Origin: Porphyrobacter sp. CACIAM 03H1
GTDB lineage: Bacteria > Pseudomonadota > Alphaproteobacteria > Sphingomonadales > Sphingomonadaceae
NCBI RefSeq assembly: GCF_002215495.1
Contig: NZ_CP021378.1
Location: forward strand, 1,488,764-1,552,763
Length of the DNA stretch: 64,000 nucleotides
Reading direction: 5' to 3'
The notes under the pieces were generated by a model. It had not been told where the DNA came from. It did no database searches and saw only the letters and a program-made list of their open reading frames with translations. How positions within the stretch are numbered: the stretch's first letter is position 1; each line of letters opens with the position of its first letter. A program made the position numbers and the translations under genes. Shown here one piece after another: positions 10,233-18,382 of the stretch.

Positions 10233-11894
10233 TTACTGCGCGACACCAGAGGCTTGCGGTGAAATGCCTGCGTCCGCGTGGGGCCGCGTGTCCTCGAGAT
10301 ACTGCCAGATGCGGCTGACCACCACCGAACCTTCGCCGACCGCGCTCGCGACCCGCTTGACCGAGCCAGCGCGCACATCGCCCACCGCGAAGATGCCGGG
10401 CGCGGTGGTGGCATAGTCGTCGGCCTGCCCGGCGGCCGCGCCGGTGAGGACGAAGCCCTTGGCGTCGGTCTCGGCAAGACCCGAAAGCCAGCCGGTGTTG
10501 GGCGCCGCGCCGATCATGATGAACAGCGCGCGCGTGTCGATGCGCTGCTCGCTCTCGCCGGTCTTCAGGGTGATGCCCTCGAGCCAATTCTCTCCGTGGA
10601 GCGCGGTGACTTCGGAGTGGTAGTGGATCGTTACGCGCGGATCGGCCTCGAGCCGCTGCATCAGGTAGCTCGACATCGAGGCGGCGAGGCTGCCCGATCG
10701 CACCACGAGATGCACGTGGCTCGCCGCGCGGCTGAGATACATCGCCGCCTGCCCTGCCGAATTTCCGCCGCCGATCACCACCGCCTCGGTGTGCGAGCAG
10801 AAACGCGCTTCCATCTCGGTCGCCGAGTAGAAGATGCCTGCGCCCTCGAGCGCCTCGAGGTTGTCGATCGGCAGGCGGCGGTACTGCACCCCGGTCGCGA
10901 TCAGCACCGCGCGGGCGCAGAGCTCGTCGCCGTCGTCGAGCGTCAGGCAATAGGCCCCGTCCTCGCGGCGCGACATGGCCTCGACGCGGCGCGGCATGAC
11001 GAAACGGGTGCCGAACTTCATCGCCTGCACCTGCCCGCGCCAGGTGAGGTCGGTGCCGCTGATGCCGGTCGGGAAACCCATGTAGTTCTCGATCCGGCTC
11101 GACGTGCCCGCCTGCCCGCCCACGGCCGTATCCTCGATCACCAGCGCCTCGATCCCCTCGGAGCCGGCATAGACCGCCGCCGCCACGCCCGCGGGGCCGC
11201 CGCCGACGATCACGAGGTCGTAGGTGCGGCGCGAACAGATATCGAGATCGAGCCCGAGATATTGCGCCACCTTGCGCGGGGTCGGGTCCTCCAGCCGGGT
11301 GCCCGCGCCGAGCAGCACAGCAGGCTCCCTGCCGACCAGCGTGCACAGTTCCACCGTCTGGGCGTCCGAGGCGTCGAGATCGAAGCTCTTGAAGGGGATG
11401 CGGTTCCTCGACAGGAACCGCTCGACCGCCTGCACCCTGGCGTCGCGATCGGCGCCGATCACCTTGACCGCGGCATTGCCGAGCTCGAACTGCTTGCGCC
11501 GCCGCGCGGCGAAGACGGTGATGAGGTGGTCGGACAGCTCGGGGATGCGGCTCATCAGCTCGAGCACGCCCTCCCGCGGGGCCTCGATCACGCGGGTGTC
11601 CACCGCCGCGCGCATCTTCAGGTAATTGGTGCCGCGGTTCAGGAAGGCGATCTCGCCCATGAACTGCGTGGGGCCGAGCGCGGATGCGAGCAGGCGTTCG
11701 CCGGTGTAGGGATTGACCACCTCGATCTCGCCTTCGAGCACGTAGACGAAGCGGTCCATCGGCTCCCCGATGTCCATGACGATGGCGCCGGCGGGGTAGA
11801 ACTTCTCGCCCCCGATCGCGCAGATGGCATCGACATGGGCGGGTGCCAGCGGCACCCGGCGCATGGTTTCAAGGTCCTGTCCGAGAGATTCCAT
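10233..11894 (-). CDS. cNMP-binding / thioredoxin-reductase-like fusion
   Basis: This 553-residue protein has three parts: a cyclic-nucleotide-binding domain (about 10-130, with GEIEVVNPYTGE and GEIAFLNRG), a short thioredoxin/glutaredoxin-like segment (about 140-210), and a thioredoxin-reductase-like FAD/NAD(P)H flavoprotein (about 225-540, with VIVGGGPAGVAAA, IATGVQYR, VIGGGNSAGQAA and the FAD-binding GIFAVGDVR). The redox cysteine pair expected before the NAD(P)H motif is missing: the segment reads FYSATEMEARF instead of CxxC. A disulfide reductase role is therefore unlikely in the usual form; an NAD(P)H-dependent oxidoreductase controlled by a nucleotide is possible. ATG start. Similar fusions exist in other bacteria but are poorly characterised. 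Confidence 0.9.
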   Translation of the reverse strand: MESLGQDLETMRRVPLAPAHVDAICAIGGEKFYPAGAIVMDIGEPMDRFVYVLEGEIEVVNPYTGERLLASALGPTQFMGEIAFLNRGTNYLKMRAAVDTRVIEAPREGVLELMSRIPELSDHLITVFAARRRKQFELGNAAVKVIGADRDARVQAVERFLSRNRIPFKSFDLDASDAQTVELCTLVGREPAVLLGAGTRLEDPTPRKVAQYLGLDLDICSRRTYDLVIVGGGPAGVAAAVYAGSEGIEALVIEDTAVGGQAGTSSRIENYMGFPTGISGTDLTWRGQVQAMKFGTRFVMPRRVEAMSRREDGAYCLTLDDGDELCARAVLIATGVQYRRLPIDNLEALEGAGIFYSATEMEARFCSHTEAVVIGGGNSAGQAAMYLSRAASHVHLVVRSGSLAASMSSYLMQRLEADPRVTIHYHSEVTALHGENWLEGITLKTGESEQRIDTRALFIMIGAAPNTGWLSGLAETDAKGFVLTGAAAGQADDYATTAPGIFAVGDVRAGSVKRVASAVGEGSVVVSRIWQYLEDTRPHADAGISPQASGVAQ

Positions 11895-11972
11895 GTCCGC
11901 CTCCTGCCGCCCGAAGGTTGCAAGATGGGGTCAGGGGCGCGGGATGGGAAGGGGGAGCCTTGCCCCCCTTCG

Positions 11973-13829
11973 CTAGGCCTTCGCCTGCGCGATGTAGCGG
12001 CCCACGGTGTTCGCCATCACGGAGAGCGGCGCATTGCCGCCCAGCACCACGGCGGTGTTGAAGGCCTTGAAGTCGTATTTCGCGCCCAGCTCCGCCTGCG
12101 CCCGGGCGCGCTGGCGGACGATCTCGGAATGGCCGATCTTGTAGCCGCAGGCCTGCCCCGGCCAGCTGCAATAGCGGTCGACCTCGGAGGCGACCTCCTC
12201 GACCTGCGATCCGTTCTCCTCGACGAAGAACTGGCGGCCCTGCTCGCGCGTCCAGCGTTTGGAGTGCAGCCCGGTGTCGACCACCAGCCGGCAGGCGCGG
12301 AAGGCGAGCGATTGCAGGTATCCCAGCCGCCCGACCTTGAATTCGTCATAGGCGCCCAGCTCGTCGGCGATCTGCTCGGCATAGAGCGCCCAGCCTTCGG
12401 AGAAGGCGTTGAAGGCGAGGATCGAGCGGATCAGCGGCAGGCGGTTGGAGAACTCGCCCTCCCACACGTGGCCGGGGATCGATTCGTGGAAGGTGAGGTC
12501 GGCAAGGTCGTACTTGCGGTGGAGGTCGGTGGTCCTGAGGTTGATCCAGAACCGGCCCGGGATCGAGCCGTCCTTGCTGCCCGCGCCGCCATAGGCCCCG
12601 GGAGCGCCGGGCTCCTCGGTGAGCGGCAGGCGGCGCACTTCGAGCGGCGGGTCGACCAGCCGGTTGAAGGCGCGCGGCATCTGCGACTTGATCCACGCGA
12701 CGCGCTCGTTGATGAAGGCGAAGATCTCCGCGCGGCCCGGATCGCCCTCGGCGAACTTGTAGCGCGGGTCCTCCGCCAGAGCGCGCATCCGTTCGCCGAC
12801 GCTGCCCTTGGTGTAGCCGATCTCGCGCAGGATCGGGTCCATGCGCCCGTGGAGCGTGCGCAGCTCGTCGAGACCCTGCCGGTGGATCTCGTCGGGGGTC
12901 ATGCGGGTGGTGGTCGAGGCGCGGATCGCCCAGTCGTAATAGGCCTCGCCGCCCGGCTGCGCCCACATCCCGGCCGCATCCTTGGCGGCGGCGCGCTGGA
13001 CCTTCAGTTCGGCCAGCTGGCGCTCGAGCGCGGGGACGATGCCGCTGGCGGCGATGCGTTCGGCCTGCGCGGCGGCCTTGTCCGCGCCGGCGATGCCCGA
13101 GCCTTCGAGCGGCCCGGCATAGCTCTCCTTCGCCGCGCCGATGCTCGCTTCCATCTGGGCGATGGCCTTGTCGAGCAGGAAGGCGGGCGGCACCAGACCT
13201 TCGCCGCGCGCCTCACGGATGCGCTGGAGTTCGCCGTCGAGGATCGCGGGGACCTCGGCGAGGCGGTCCATGTAGGGGCCGATGTCCTCGTTTGTCTTGA
13301 GCGGCTGGCCCGAGCCGAAGAAGCGCGGCAGGTCGATATAGCCGCCCACGTTCTGGATCACGACATAGGGCGCATTGCGCCAGCTGCCGACCGCGACATC
13401 GCCATAGGGCTGGGCCATGCCCTCGAGCGCGCTGGTGAAGGCGGTCTCGACCACCTCGAAGCCGATCTGCTGGTCGCTGGTGAGGCCCTCGCGCGGATAG
13501 GCGCGCACCTCGGCGACCAGCTCCTTGAGCGTTGCCGCATAGGCCTCGCGCCCCGCCTCGCCGGGCTGGCCGAAGGTCGATCGCCAGGCGGCGTATTCGC
13601 CGGTGTCGACCCCGAGCCCGGTCGCGCGGCCCGGCTCGTGCGCGAGCATCCGGTAGGCGACCTTGTCGAGCGCCGCGTCGGGGTCGAGCCCGGCGAGCGA
13701 TGCGGGCGCGGCGGCGGTCGCGGGCGCAGCGGTGCGCGCGGCGCAGGCGGGCAGCAGGGCGATGGCGGAGGTGCCGGCCAGCCCTGCAAGGGTCTGGCGG
13801 CGGGTGACGGCGATGGTGCTCTCTCTCAT
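11973..13829 (-). CDS. DUF885 family lipoprotein (putative hydrolase)
   Basis: A 618-residue exported protein. The N terminus has a twin-arginine-like TRRQTLAG and a lipobox ending at Cys29 (LLPAC), so the mature protein is probably lipid-anchored. The DUF885 core contains HESIPGHVWEGE, a zinc-peptidase-like motif conserved in this family; the reaction has not been established for most members. Downstream segments such as GWALYAEQIADELG and ACGYKIGHSEI are family hallmarks. The start ATG 13829 is the only one giving a signal peptide. The gene is 78 bp from the cNMP/TrxR gene and reads in the same direction, and may be co-transcribed. Confidence 0.88.
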   Translation of the reverse strand: MRESTIAVTRRQTLAGLAGTSAIALLPACAARTAAPATAAAPASLAGLDPDAALDKVAYRMLAHEPGRATGLGVDTGEYAAWRSTFGQPGEAGREAYAATLKELVAEVRAYPREGLTSDQQIGFEVVETAFTSALEGMAQPYGDVAVGSWRNAPYVVIQNVGGYIDLPRFFGSGQPLKTNEDIGPYMDRLAEVPAILDGELQRIREARGEGLVPPAFLLDKAIAQMEASIGAAKESYAGPLEGSGIAGADKAAAQAERIAASGIVPALERQLAELKVQRAAAKDAAGMWAQPGGEAYYDWAIRASTTTRMTPDEIHRQGLDELRTLHGRMDPILREIGYTKGSVGERMRALAEDPRYKFAEGDPGRAEIFAFINERVAWIKSQMPRAFNRLVDPPLEVRRLPLTEEPGAPGAYGGAGSKDGSIPGRFWINLRTTDLHRKYDLADLTFHESIPGHVWEGEFSNRLPLIRSILAFNAFSEGWALYAEQIADELGAYDEFKVGRLGYLQSLAFRACRLVVDTGLHSKRWTREQGRQFFVEENGSQVEEVASEVDRYCSWPGQACGYKIGHSEIVRQRARAQAELGAKYDFKAFNTAVVLGGNAPLSVMANTVGRYIAQAKA

Positions 13830-13903
13830 GGCGCGAAGGTGTGGCGAGGCCTCGCGCGCAAGTCAATTGCGCCGGCCCTCGCTCCCACGCTAAGGCGCGC
13901 GCC

Positions 13904-14116
13904 ATGACCGATATCGTGCTCTCGATCGTGATGCTCGCCGCCTTCGCGCTGGTGGCGGGGGCCTTCGTCCTGTGGCGGCGCACCGGCGAGGTCAGGAACC
14001 CCGCGCTGATGGTGCTGCTGGCGGTGATCGCGGTCGCGAACGTGCTCATCTGGACGCTCCCCACCGCCACGGGCGAGGCGCCGATCGAGCAGATCAGGGC
14101 GGCCGGGGGAGAATGA
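13904..14116 (+). CDS. Small two-helix membrane protein
   Basis: A 70-residue protein with two hydrophobic segments (about 5-25 and 35-52) separated by a basic stretch, so it probably spans the inner membrane twice. The ATG at 13904 is the likely start; a frame extension upstream to 13841 has no ribosome site. It is convergent with the TonB-like gene, whose stop is 31 bp away. No family recognised. Its size, and its position between two exported-protein genes, give no clue to function. Confidence 0.6.
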   Translation: MTDIVLSIVMLAAFALVAGAFVLWRRTGEVRNPALMVLLAVIAVANVLIWTLPTATGEAPIEQIRAAGGE

Positions 14117-14147
14117 TCCTCCTCCCCCGGGGCGCCCCTTCACCCGG

Positions 14148-14828
14148 TCAGGGAATCTGCCAGGTGACGCTGCCGGAATAGCTGCCCGCCACCGGCTTGC
14201 CGCTGCTGTCGCGCGCCGCATCGAAGCGGGCGCGCTTCGTAACCAGCTCGCAGGTCGCCGCATCGAGCGGGGCGTGCCCGGTCGAGCGGGTGACGGTGCA
14301 GCCCGTAACCTTCCCGCTCGCATCGATCGCGAGGGTGAAGGCGGCGGTGCCCGCCATGTCCTCCCTGATCCAGCGCGTGCGGTAGTCGTCGTTGGTCACC
14401 CAGCGCCCCGGATTGTTGCGCGGTGCCGCGCCCACCGGCTTGAAGGGCGTGGTGCCCGGGGTCGGCTGCGGGATGATCGCATCGCCCGAGCCCGCGCCGT
14501 TGCCGACCACCACCTCGCCCGGCCAGGGCAGCGGGATCAGCACCGGATCGCCGATCGTCACGTCCCGCGGTCCGATGGTCGTCGGGCCTGAGGGGGTCGC
14601 GGGGGTCTTCGGCGTGCTGTCCGTCCTGGCGGGATCTGGCCGGGGCGGGGGCGGCGGGGGCAGGGGGATGTCGGCGATCTGCCGACCTTCCAGGCGCGGC
14701 TTGTCGGGCGCGGTCGCCACCGTCACCGCAAGGCCCACCACCAGCAGCGCGCCGAAGGCACCGGGAATGCCGAGCGCGCCGGCAAGAGCGGCGGGGTTGG
14801 GGCGGCGGTTGGCAGAAGCGTAGGTCAT
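14148..14828 (-). CDS. TonB C-terminal domain protein
   Basis: A 226-residue protein with one N-terminal transmembrane helix (about 19-42), a proline-rich periplasmic spacer (including a run of prolines) and a C-terminal TonB-like domain (about 150-226, with GTAAFTLAIDASGKVTGCTV). It should carry energy from the inner membrane to outer-membrane receptors, but no exbB or exbD is near. The start ATG 14828 has an AGAGGAG about nine bases upstream; a second ATG 24 bases earlier is less well placed. It could act with the TonB-dependent receptor at 56557. Family certain, specific role not. Confidence 0.8.
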   Translation of the reverse strand: MTYASANRRPNPAALAGALGIPGAFGALLVVGLAVTVATAPDKPRLEGRQIADIPLPPPPPPRPDPARTDSTPKTPATPSGPTTIGPRDVTIGDPVLIPLPWPGEVVVGNGAGSGDAIIPQPTPGTTPFKPVGAAPRNNPGRWVTNDDYRTRWIREDMAGTAAFTLAIDASGKVTGCTVTRSTGHAPLDAATCELVTKRARFDAARDSSGKPVAGSYSGSVTWQIP

Positions 14829-15038
14829 AGGGGGTGCTCCTCTCTCCATCACGTGGGAGCGGTGGCCGGAGCACCTTTCGCAAGCACGGCACGCCGGCCC
14901 CGCTCGCCTCGGAGAATACTATGACTTTTGCTAGGGGCGAAGCGGTTTCGCGTTGCTTTTCAATACCGTATTTTTTGCAATCAAATCAGTAGAGAAAGCT
15001 GGGAGAGAACGCAGCACCACGCCCGCTCGTCAAAACCG

Positions 15039-15695
15039 TCACCTGATCGGGCAATCCGGCGAGAGGCGGAAGTCGAGATAGTTGTCGACCGCGCGCATCA
15101 GCTCCTCAAGTTCGTTCTCGAAGAAGTGGTTGGCGCGCGGGATTTCCTCGTGGTGGATGGTGATGTGCTTCTGGGTGCGCAGCTTGTCGACCAGCTTCTG
15201 CACCGCATTGGGCTGCACCACCGTGTCCGCCGCGCCTTGCAGGAAGATGCCGCTCGCGGGGCAGGGGGCGAGGAAGGAGAAATCGTACATGTTGGCCGGC
15301 GGCGCGACCGAGATGAAGCCGCGCACTTCCGGGCGGCGCATCAGCAGCTGCATCCCGATCAGCGCGCCGAAGCTGTAGCCCGCGATCCAGGTGCTCTGCG
15401 CCTCGGGGTGGATCGACTGCACCCAGTCGAGCGCGCTCGCGGCGTCCGAAAGCTCGCCGATCCCGCTGTCGAAGGACCCCTGCGAGCGCCCCACGCCGCG
15501 GAAGTTGAAGCGCAGGGTGGCAAAGCCGCGGTCGGCGAAGGTCTTGTAGAGCCGCTGCACGATCCGGTCGTTCATCGTCCCCCCGCCCTCGGGGTGCGGG
15601 TGGAGGATCATCGCCACCGGCGCGCGCGGGCGCGGGGGCGGGGAGAAACGGCCTTCGAGACGGCCCTCGGGGCCGGGAAAGATGACGGACGGCAT
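15039..15695 (-). CDS. Small alpha/beta hydrolase (YcjY/DUF-type)
   Basis: A 218-residue cytoplasmic alpha/beta hydrolase. It begins MPSVIFPGPEGRLEGRF, has the oxyanion region HPHPEGGGTMND and the nucleophile elbow GYSFG (Ser in AGYSFGALIG). The catalytic His is probably in RANHFF near residue 185. Members of this class often carry the label 'alpha/beta hydrolase, CocE/NonD-like or KANL3/Tex30-like'; no substrate is known. It is divergent from the first cysteine desulfurase, with 37 bp between starts. The region upstream of the stop (about 14900-15035) is AT-rich compared with its surroundings. Confidence 0.85.
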   Translation of the reverse strand: MPSVIFPGPEGRLEGRFSPPPRPRAPVAMILHPHPEGGGTMNDRIVQRLYKTFADRGFATLRFNFRGVGRSQGSFDSGIGELSDAASALDWVQSIHPEAQSTWIAGYSFGALIGMQLLMRRPEVRGFISVAPPANMYDFSFLAPCPASGIFLQGAADTVVQPNAVQKLVDKLRTQKHITIHHEEIPRANHFFENELEELMRAVDNYLDFRLSPDCPIR

Positions 15696-15732
15696 TGATC
15701 GACCTTAGGCGTGAGGGATCGCGAGCCGCCGG

Positions 15733-16842
15733 GTGGCGCTCGCTATTGTGCGCCTATATAGGCTGGGCCTCGCAAATCGCAATTTTTTCACGAGGACAGG
15801 CATCATTCCCGAACGGGTCTATCTCGACCACGCCGCCACCTCGCCCCTGCGCCCGGAGGCGAAGGCGGCGATGGAGGAAGGTTTTGCGATCTGGGCAAAC
15901 CCCTCCAGCCCCCACGCCGAGGGGCGCAAGGCGCGCGCCGCGCTGGAGGATGCGCGCGAGCGGATCAAGCGGGCGCTTGGGTGGGAAGGCGAGCTGATCT
16001 TCACCTCGGGGGCGAGCGAGGCACTGTGGATTGCGCTCAACCGGGCGAAAGTGGAGCGCCGGATCGTCAGCGCGGTGGAGCATGATGCGGTGTTCCGCGC
16101 GGCACCGGATGCCGAGGTGGTGCCGCCGTTCGACGGCGGGTTCGATCCCGATGAGTTGCCCGACTGCTCCGGGGCGCTGGTCGCCTTGCAGCACGTCAAC
16201 TCGGAAACAGGGACAATCATGCAGCCGTACAAGGGCGGCAAATTGCTCTCGACGATCCGTGCGGCGGGCAGCACCCTGCTAGTCGATGCATCGCAAAGTG
16301 CAGGCAAGTTGCCTTTGCCCGATGCGGACATGATCGTGGTCAGCGCACACAAGTTCGGCGGCCCGATCGGCATTGGGGCGCTGCTGGTGCGGGACTTCAA
16401 CCTCCTCGAACCGAGCGGTGGGCACGAGCGCGGCTACAGGCAGGGGACCGAGAACGTGCCCGCCGCTATCGGAATGGCGGCGGCGCTGGAGACGGGCGGA
16501 ATGGAGGGATGGGCGACGAAGCGCGCCGACCATTTGGCGTTTGCCAACGCGTTAGGACAGTCCGGCGAGCTTATCGCTCCCGGAGCGCAGACCGACCATA
16601 TCTTCGCCATAGCGCACCCCACCATGAGTGCGCAGGCCCTCCTCATCCGGCTCGACGCGATGGGGTTTGCCGTCTCGGCGGGGAGCGCGTGTTCCTCGGG
16701 CACTCTGAAGAAAAGCCGGGTGCTCGATGCCTTCGGGGTGCCCGACGATGTCGCAGCGCGCACCATCCGGGTGAGCCTCGGGTGGTCGACCACGCCCGAG
16801 GAACTGGAACGGTTTGCTGAGGCGTGGGGCTCGCTGACCTGA
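15733..16842 (+). CDS. Cysteine desulfurase (first of two)
   Basis: A PLP-dependent NifS/IscS-class enzyme that takes sulfur from L-cysteine for Fe-S clusters. It contains YLDHAAT at the N terminus, the PLP Lys in VSAHKFGGPIG, and a mobile catalytic Cys in SAGSACSSGTLKK. 369 residues from GTG 15733, but homology begins only near PERVYLDHAAT; there is no ATG, GTG or TTG there. A GAGGA at 15792-15796 lies eight bases before an ATT at 15805, so the true start may be the rare AUU (about 345 residues). The next gene, also a desulfurase, begins 107 bp downstream across a REP-like pair. Confidence 0.88.
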   Translation: MALAIVRLYRLGLANRNFFTRTGIIPERVYLDHAATSPLRPEAKAAMEEGFAIWANPSSPHAEGRKARAALEDARERIKRALGWEGELIFTSGASEALWIALNRAKVERRIVSAVEHDAVFRAAPDAEVVPPFDGGFDPDELPDCSGALVALQHVNSETGTIMQPYKGGKLLSTIRAAGSTLLVDASQSAGKLPLPDADMIVVSAHKFGGPIGIGALLVRDFNLLEPSGGHERGYRQGTENVPAAIGMAAALETGGMEGWATKRADHLAFANALGQSGELIAPGAQTDHIFAIAHPTMSAQALLIRLDAMGFAVSAGSACSSGTLKKSRVLDAFGVPDDVAARTIRVSLGWSTTPEELERFAEAWGSLT

Positions 16843-16843
16843 A

Positions 16844-16935
16844 CCGTTCGCCCTGAGCTTCTCGAAGGGCCGTCTTTCCTTCCGGACCAAAGCGCACAAA
16901 GAAGAACGGTGCTTCGACAAGCTCGGCACGAACGG
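16844..16935. repeat. REP-like inverted pair between desulfurase genes
   Basis: Two 30-base units in opposite orientation (16844-16873 and 16906-16935) with 32 bases between. Read on a common strand, they agree at 24 of 30 positions. The inner stems differ in a compensating way: GCCC/GGGC in one, GTGC/GCAC in the other. This is typical of a REP family that keeps the fold rather than the exact bases. The pair may form a large cruciform hairpin in the mRNA between the two desulfurases. Confidence 0.7.
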
Positions 16936-16949
16936 GTAGGGGCAGGGGC

Positions 16950-18044
16950 ATGATCTACCTCGACTACCAGGCCACCACGCCCCTCGCGCCCGAAGCGCGC
17001 GAGGCGATGCTGCGCTGGCTCGGCGGACCTGCCGACGACACCTTCGGCAACCCGCACAGCGCGCACCGCATGGGCCGCATGGCCGCCGCGGCGGTCGAGA
17101 CCGCGCGCGAGCGGGTCGCGGCGCTGCTGCCTGCGGGCGGCCAGCTGGTCTTCACCTCCGGCGCGACCGAGGCGATCAACATGGTGCTGCAAGGCACCCC
17201 GGGCGACGTCGTCACCTTCGCCACCGAGCACGCCGCGGTGCTCGATTGCCGGCGCGCGGTCGAGGCTCAGGGGCGGCGCTTCACGGTGCTCCCCGTGACG
17301 CCCGATGGCCGCGCCGATGTCGAGGCATTGGCCGGTCATGTCACGTCATCGACAGGTCTTGTCGCGGTCATGGCGATCAACAATGAGATCGGGGTGCGCA
17401 ATCCGCTCGCCGCCGTGGTCGAGATCGCGCAGTCGGTCGGGGCGAGGGTGCTGGTCGATGCGGTGCAGGCCTATGGCCGGGTGCCGGTCGAGGTCGCTGC
17501 CGATTACATCGCGATCTCCGCCCACAAGTGTCACGGTCCCAAGGGCATCGGCGCCTTGTGGGTGGGTCCTGGCGCTCCCGTCGCCCCCCTGTTGCACGGT
17601 GGTGGGCAGGAAGGGGGGCTGCGCTCGGGCACGCTCTCGCCCGCGCTGTGCGCCGGTTTCGGCGCGGCGGCGCAGGTCGCGCAGGAGAGCCTGTCGGAGC
17701 AGATGTTTCACGTGGAACAGCTCTGGACCATGGCGCGCGAAGCCTTCGCCGGGTGGGAGCTGAACGGCAGCGCGGTCGATCGCTGGCACGGCAATCTCAA
17801 CATCAGGAAGGACGGTCTCGACGTCGCCCGGCTGATGAGCGACTGCCGCCAGGTGATGTTCTCCGCCGGCAGCGCCTGCGCCAGCGGATCGGGGCGGCCC
17901 AGCCATGTGCTGCGCGCGATCGGGCTGAGCGAGGCCGAGGCAAAGTCCTCTATCCGCCTCGGTTTCGGACGCTATACGACCCGGCAGGACATCGAGACCG
18001 CCGCCGCCGCGATTCTCGCGGGCGCGAAGGAGCAAGGCCTGTGA
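16950..18044 (+). CDS. Cysteine desulfurase (second), IscS/NifS class
   Basis: 364 residues. YLDYQATTPL at the N terminus; the PLP lysine in ISAHKCHGPKG; the catalytic Cys in SAGSACASGSG. The enzyme makes a persulfide for Fe-S or thiolation pathways. It differs clearly from the first desulfurase (about one third identical by eye), so this is an ancient pair rather than a recent duplication. The GTGA overlap with the ferredoxin gene shows tight coupling to it. Start at ATG 16950, with a GGGGCAGGGG purine-rich stretch upstream. Which of the two serves housekeeping Fe-S assembly cannot be decided; the SUF genes are not in the window. Confidence 0.92.
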   Translation: MIYLDYQATTPLAPEAREAMLRWLGGPADDTFGNPHSAHRMGRMAAAAVETARERVAALLPAGGQLVFTSGATEAINMVLQGTPGDVVTFATEHAAVLDCRRAVEAQGRRFTVLPVTPDGRADVEALAGHVTSSTGLVAVMAINNEIGVRNPLAAVVEIAQSVGARVLVDAVQAYGRVPVEVAADYIAISAHKCHGPKGIGALWVGPGAPVAPLLHGGGQEGGLRSGTLSPALCAGFGAAAQVAQESLSEQMFHVEQLWTMAREAFAGWELNGSAVDRWHGNLNIRKDGLDVARLMSDCRQVMFSAGSACASGSGRPSHVLRAIGLSEAEAKSSIRLGFGRYTTRQDIETAAAAILAGAKEQGL

Positions 18045-18376
18045 GCATCACCCTGACCTTCATCGATCCGCGCGGGAAAGCCGTCGAGACAGCGGCGGAA
18101 AGCGGCGACAACCTGCTGCGCGCGGGCCAGGCGGCGGGGCTGCCGCTGGAGGGCACCTGCGAGGGGCAGATGGCCTGCTCCACCTGCCACGTGATCGTCG
18201 CGGCCGAGTGGTTCGACCGCCTCCCTCCGGCCTCGGAGGAGGAAGAGGACATGCTCGATTTCGCCGCCGGCGCACGGCGCACCTCCCGCCTGTCGTGCCA
18301 GATCGAACTGACGCCCGACCTCGACGGGCTGACCGTCTCCGTCCCTGCCGAAAGCAACGATCTGAGGCGAATGTAG
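18041..18376 (+). CDS. Adrenodoxin-type 2Fe-2S ferredoxin
   Basis: A 111-residue electron carrier. The cluster ligands are in CEGQMACSTC (Cys-x5-Cys-x2-Cys) and, later, RLSCQIE, as in adrenodoxin/Fdx-type proteins used in Fe-S assembly and P450 electron transfer. GTG start at 18041, overlapping the desulfurase stop by 4 bp. The position after a desulfurase fits the Isc-type pair in which the ferredoxin supplies electrons for sulfur reduction. No reductase is adjacent. Cytoplasmic, without signal peptide. Confidence 0.93.
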   Translation: MSITLTFIDPRGKAVETAAESGDNLLRAGQAAGLPLEGTCEGQMACSTCHVIVAAEWFDRLPPASEEEEDMLDFAAGARRTSRLSCQIELTPDLDGLTVSVPAESNDLRRM

Positions 18377-18382
18377 CCCCCG

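Noticed and set aside
10278..13907. Open frame of 1,209 codons on the plus strand
   Set aside because: It lies across from the real flavoprotein and DUF885 genes; it is a high-GC shadow with no motif and an Arg/Ala/Gly-rich sequence.
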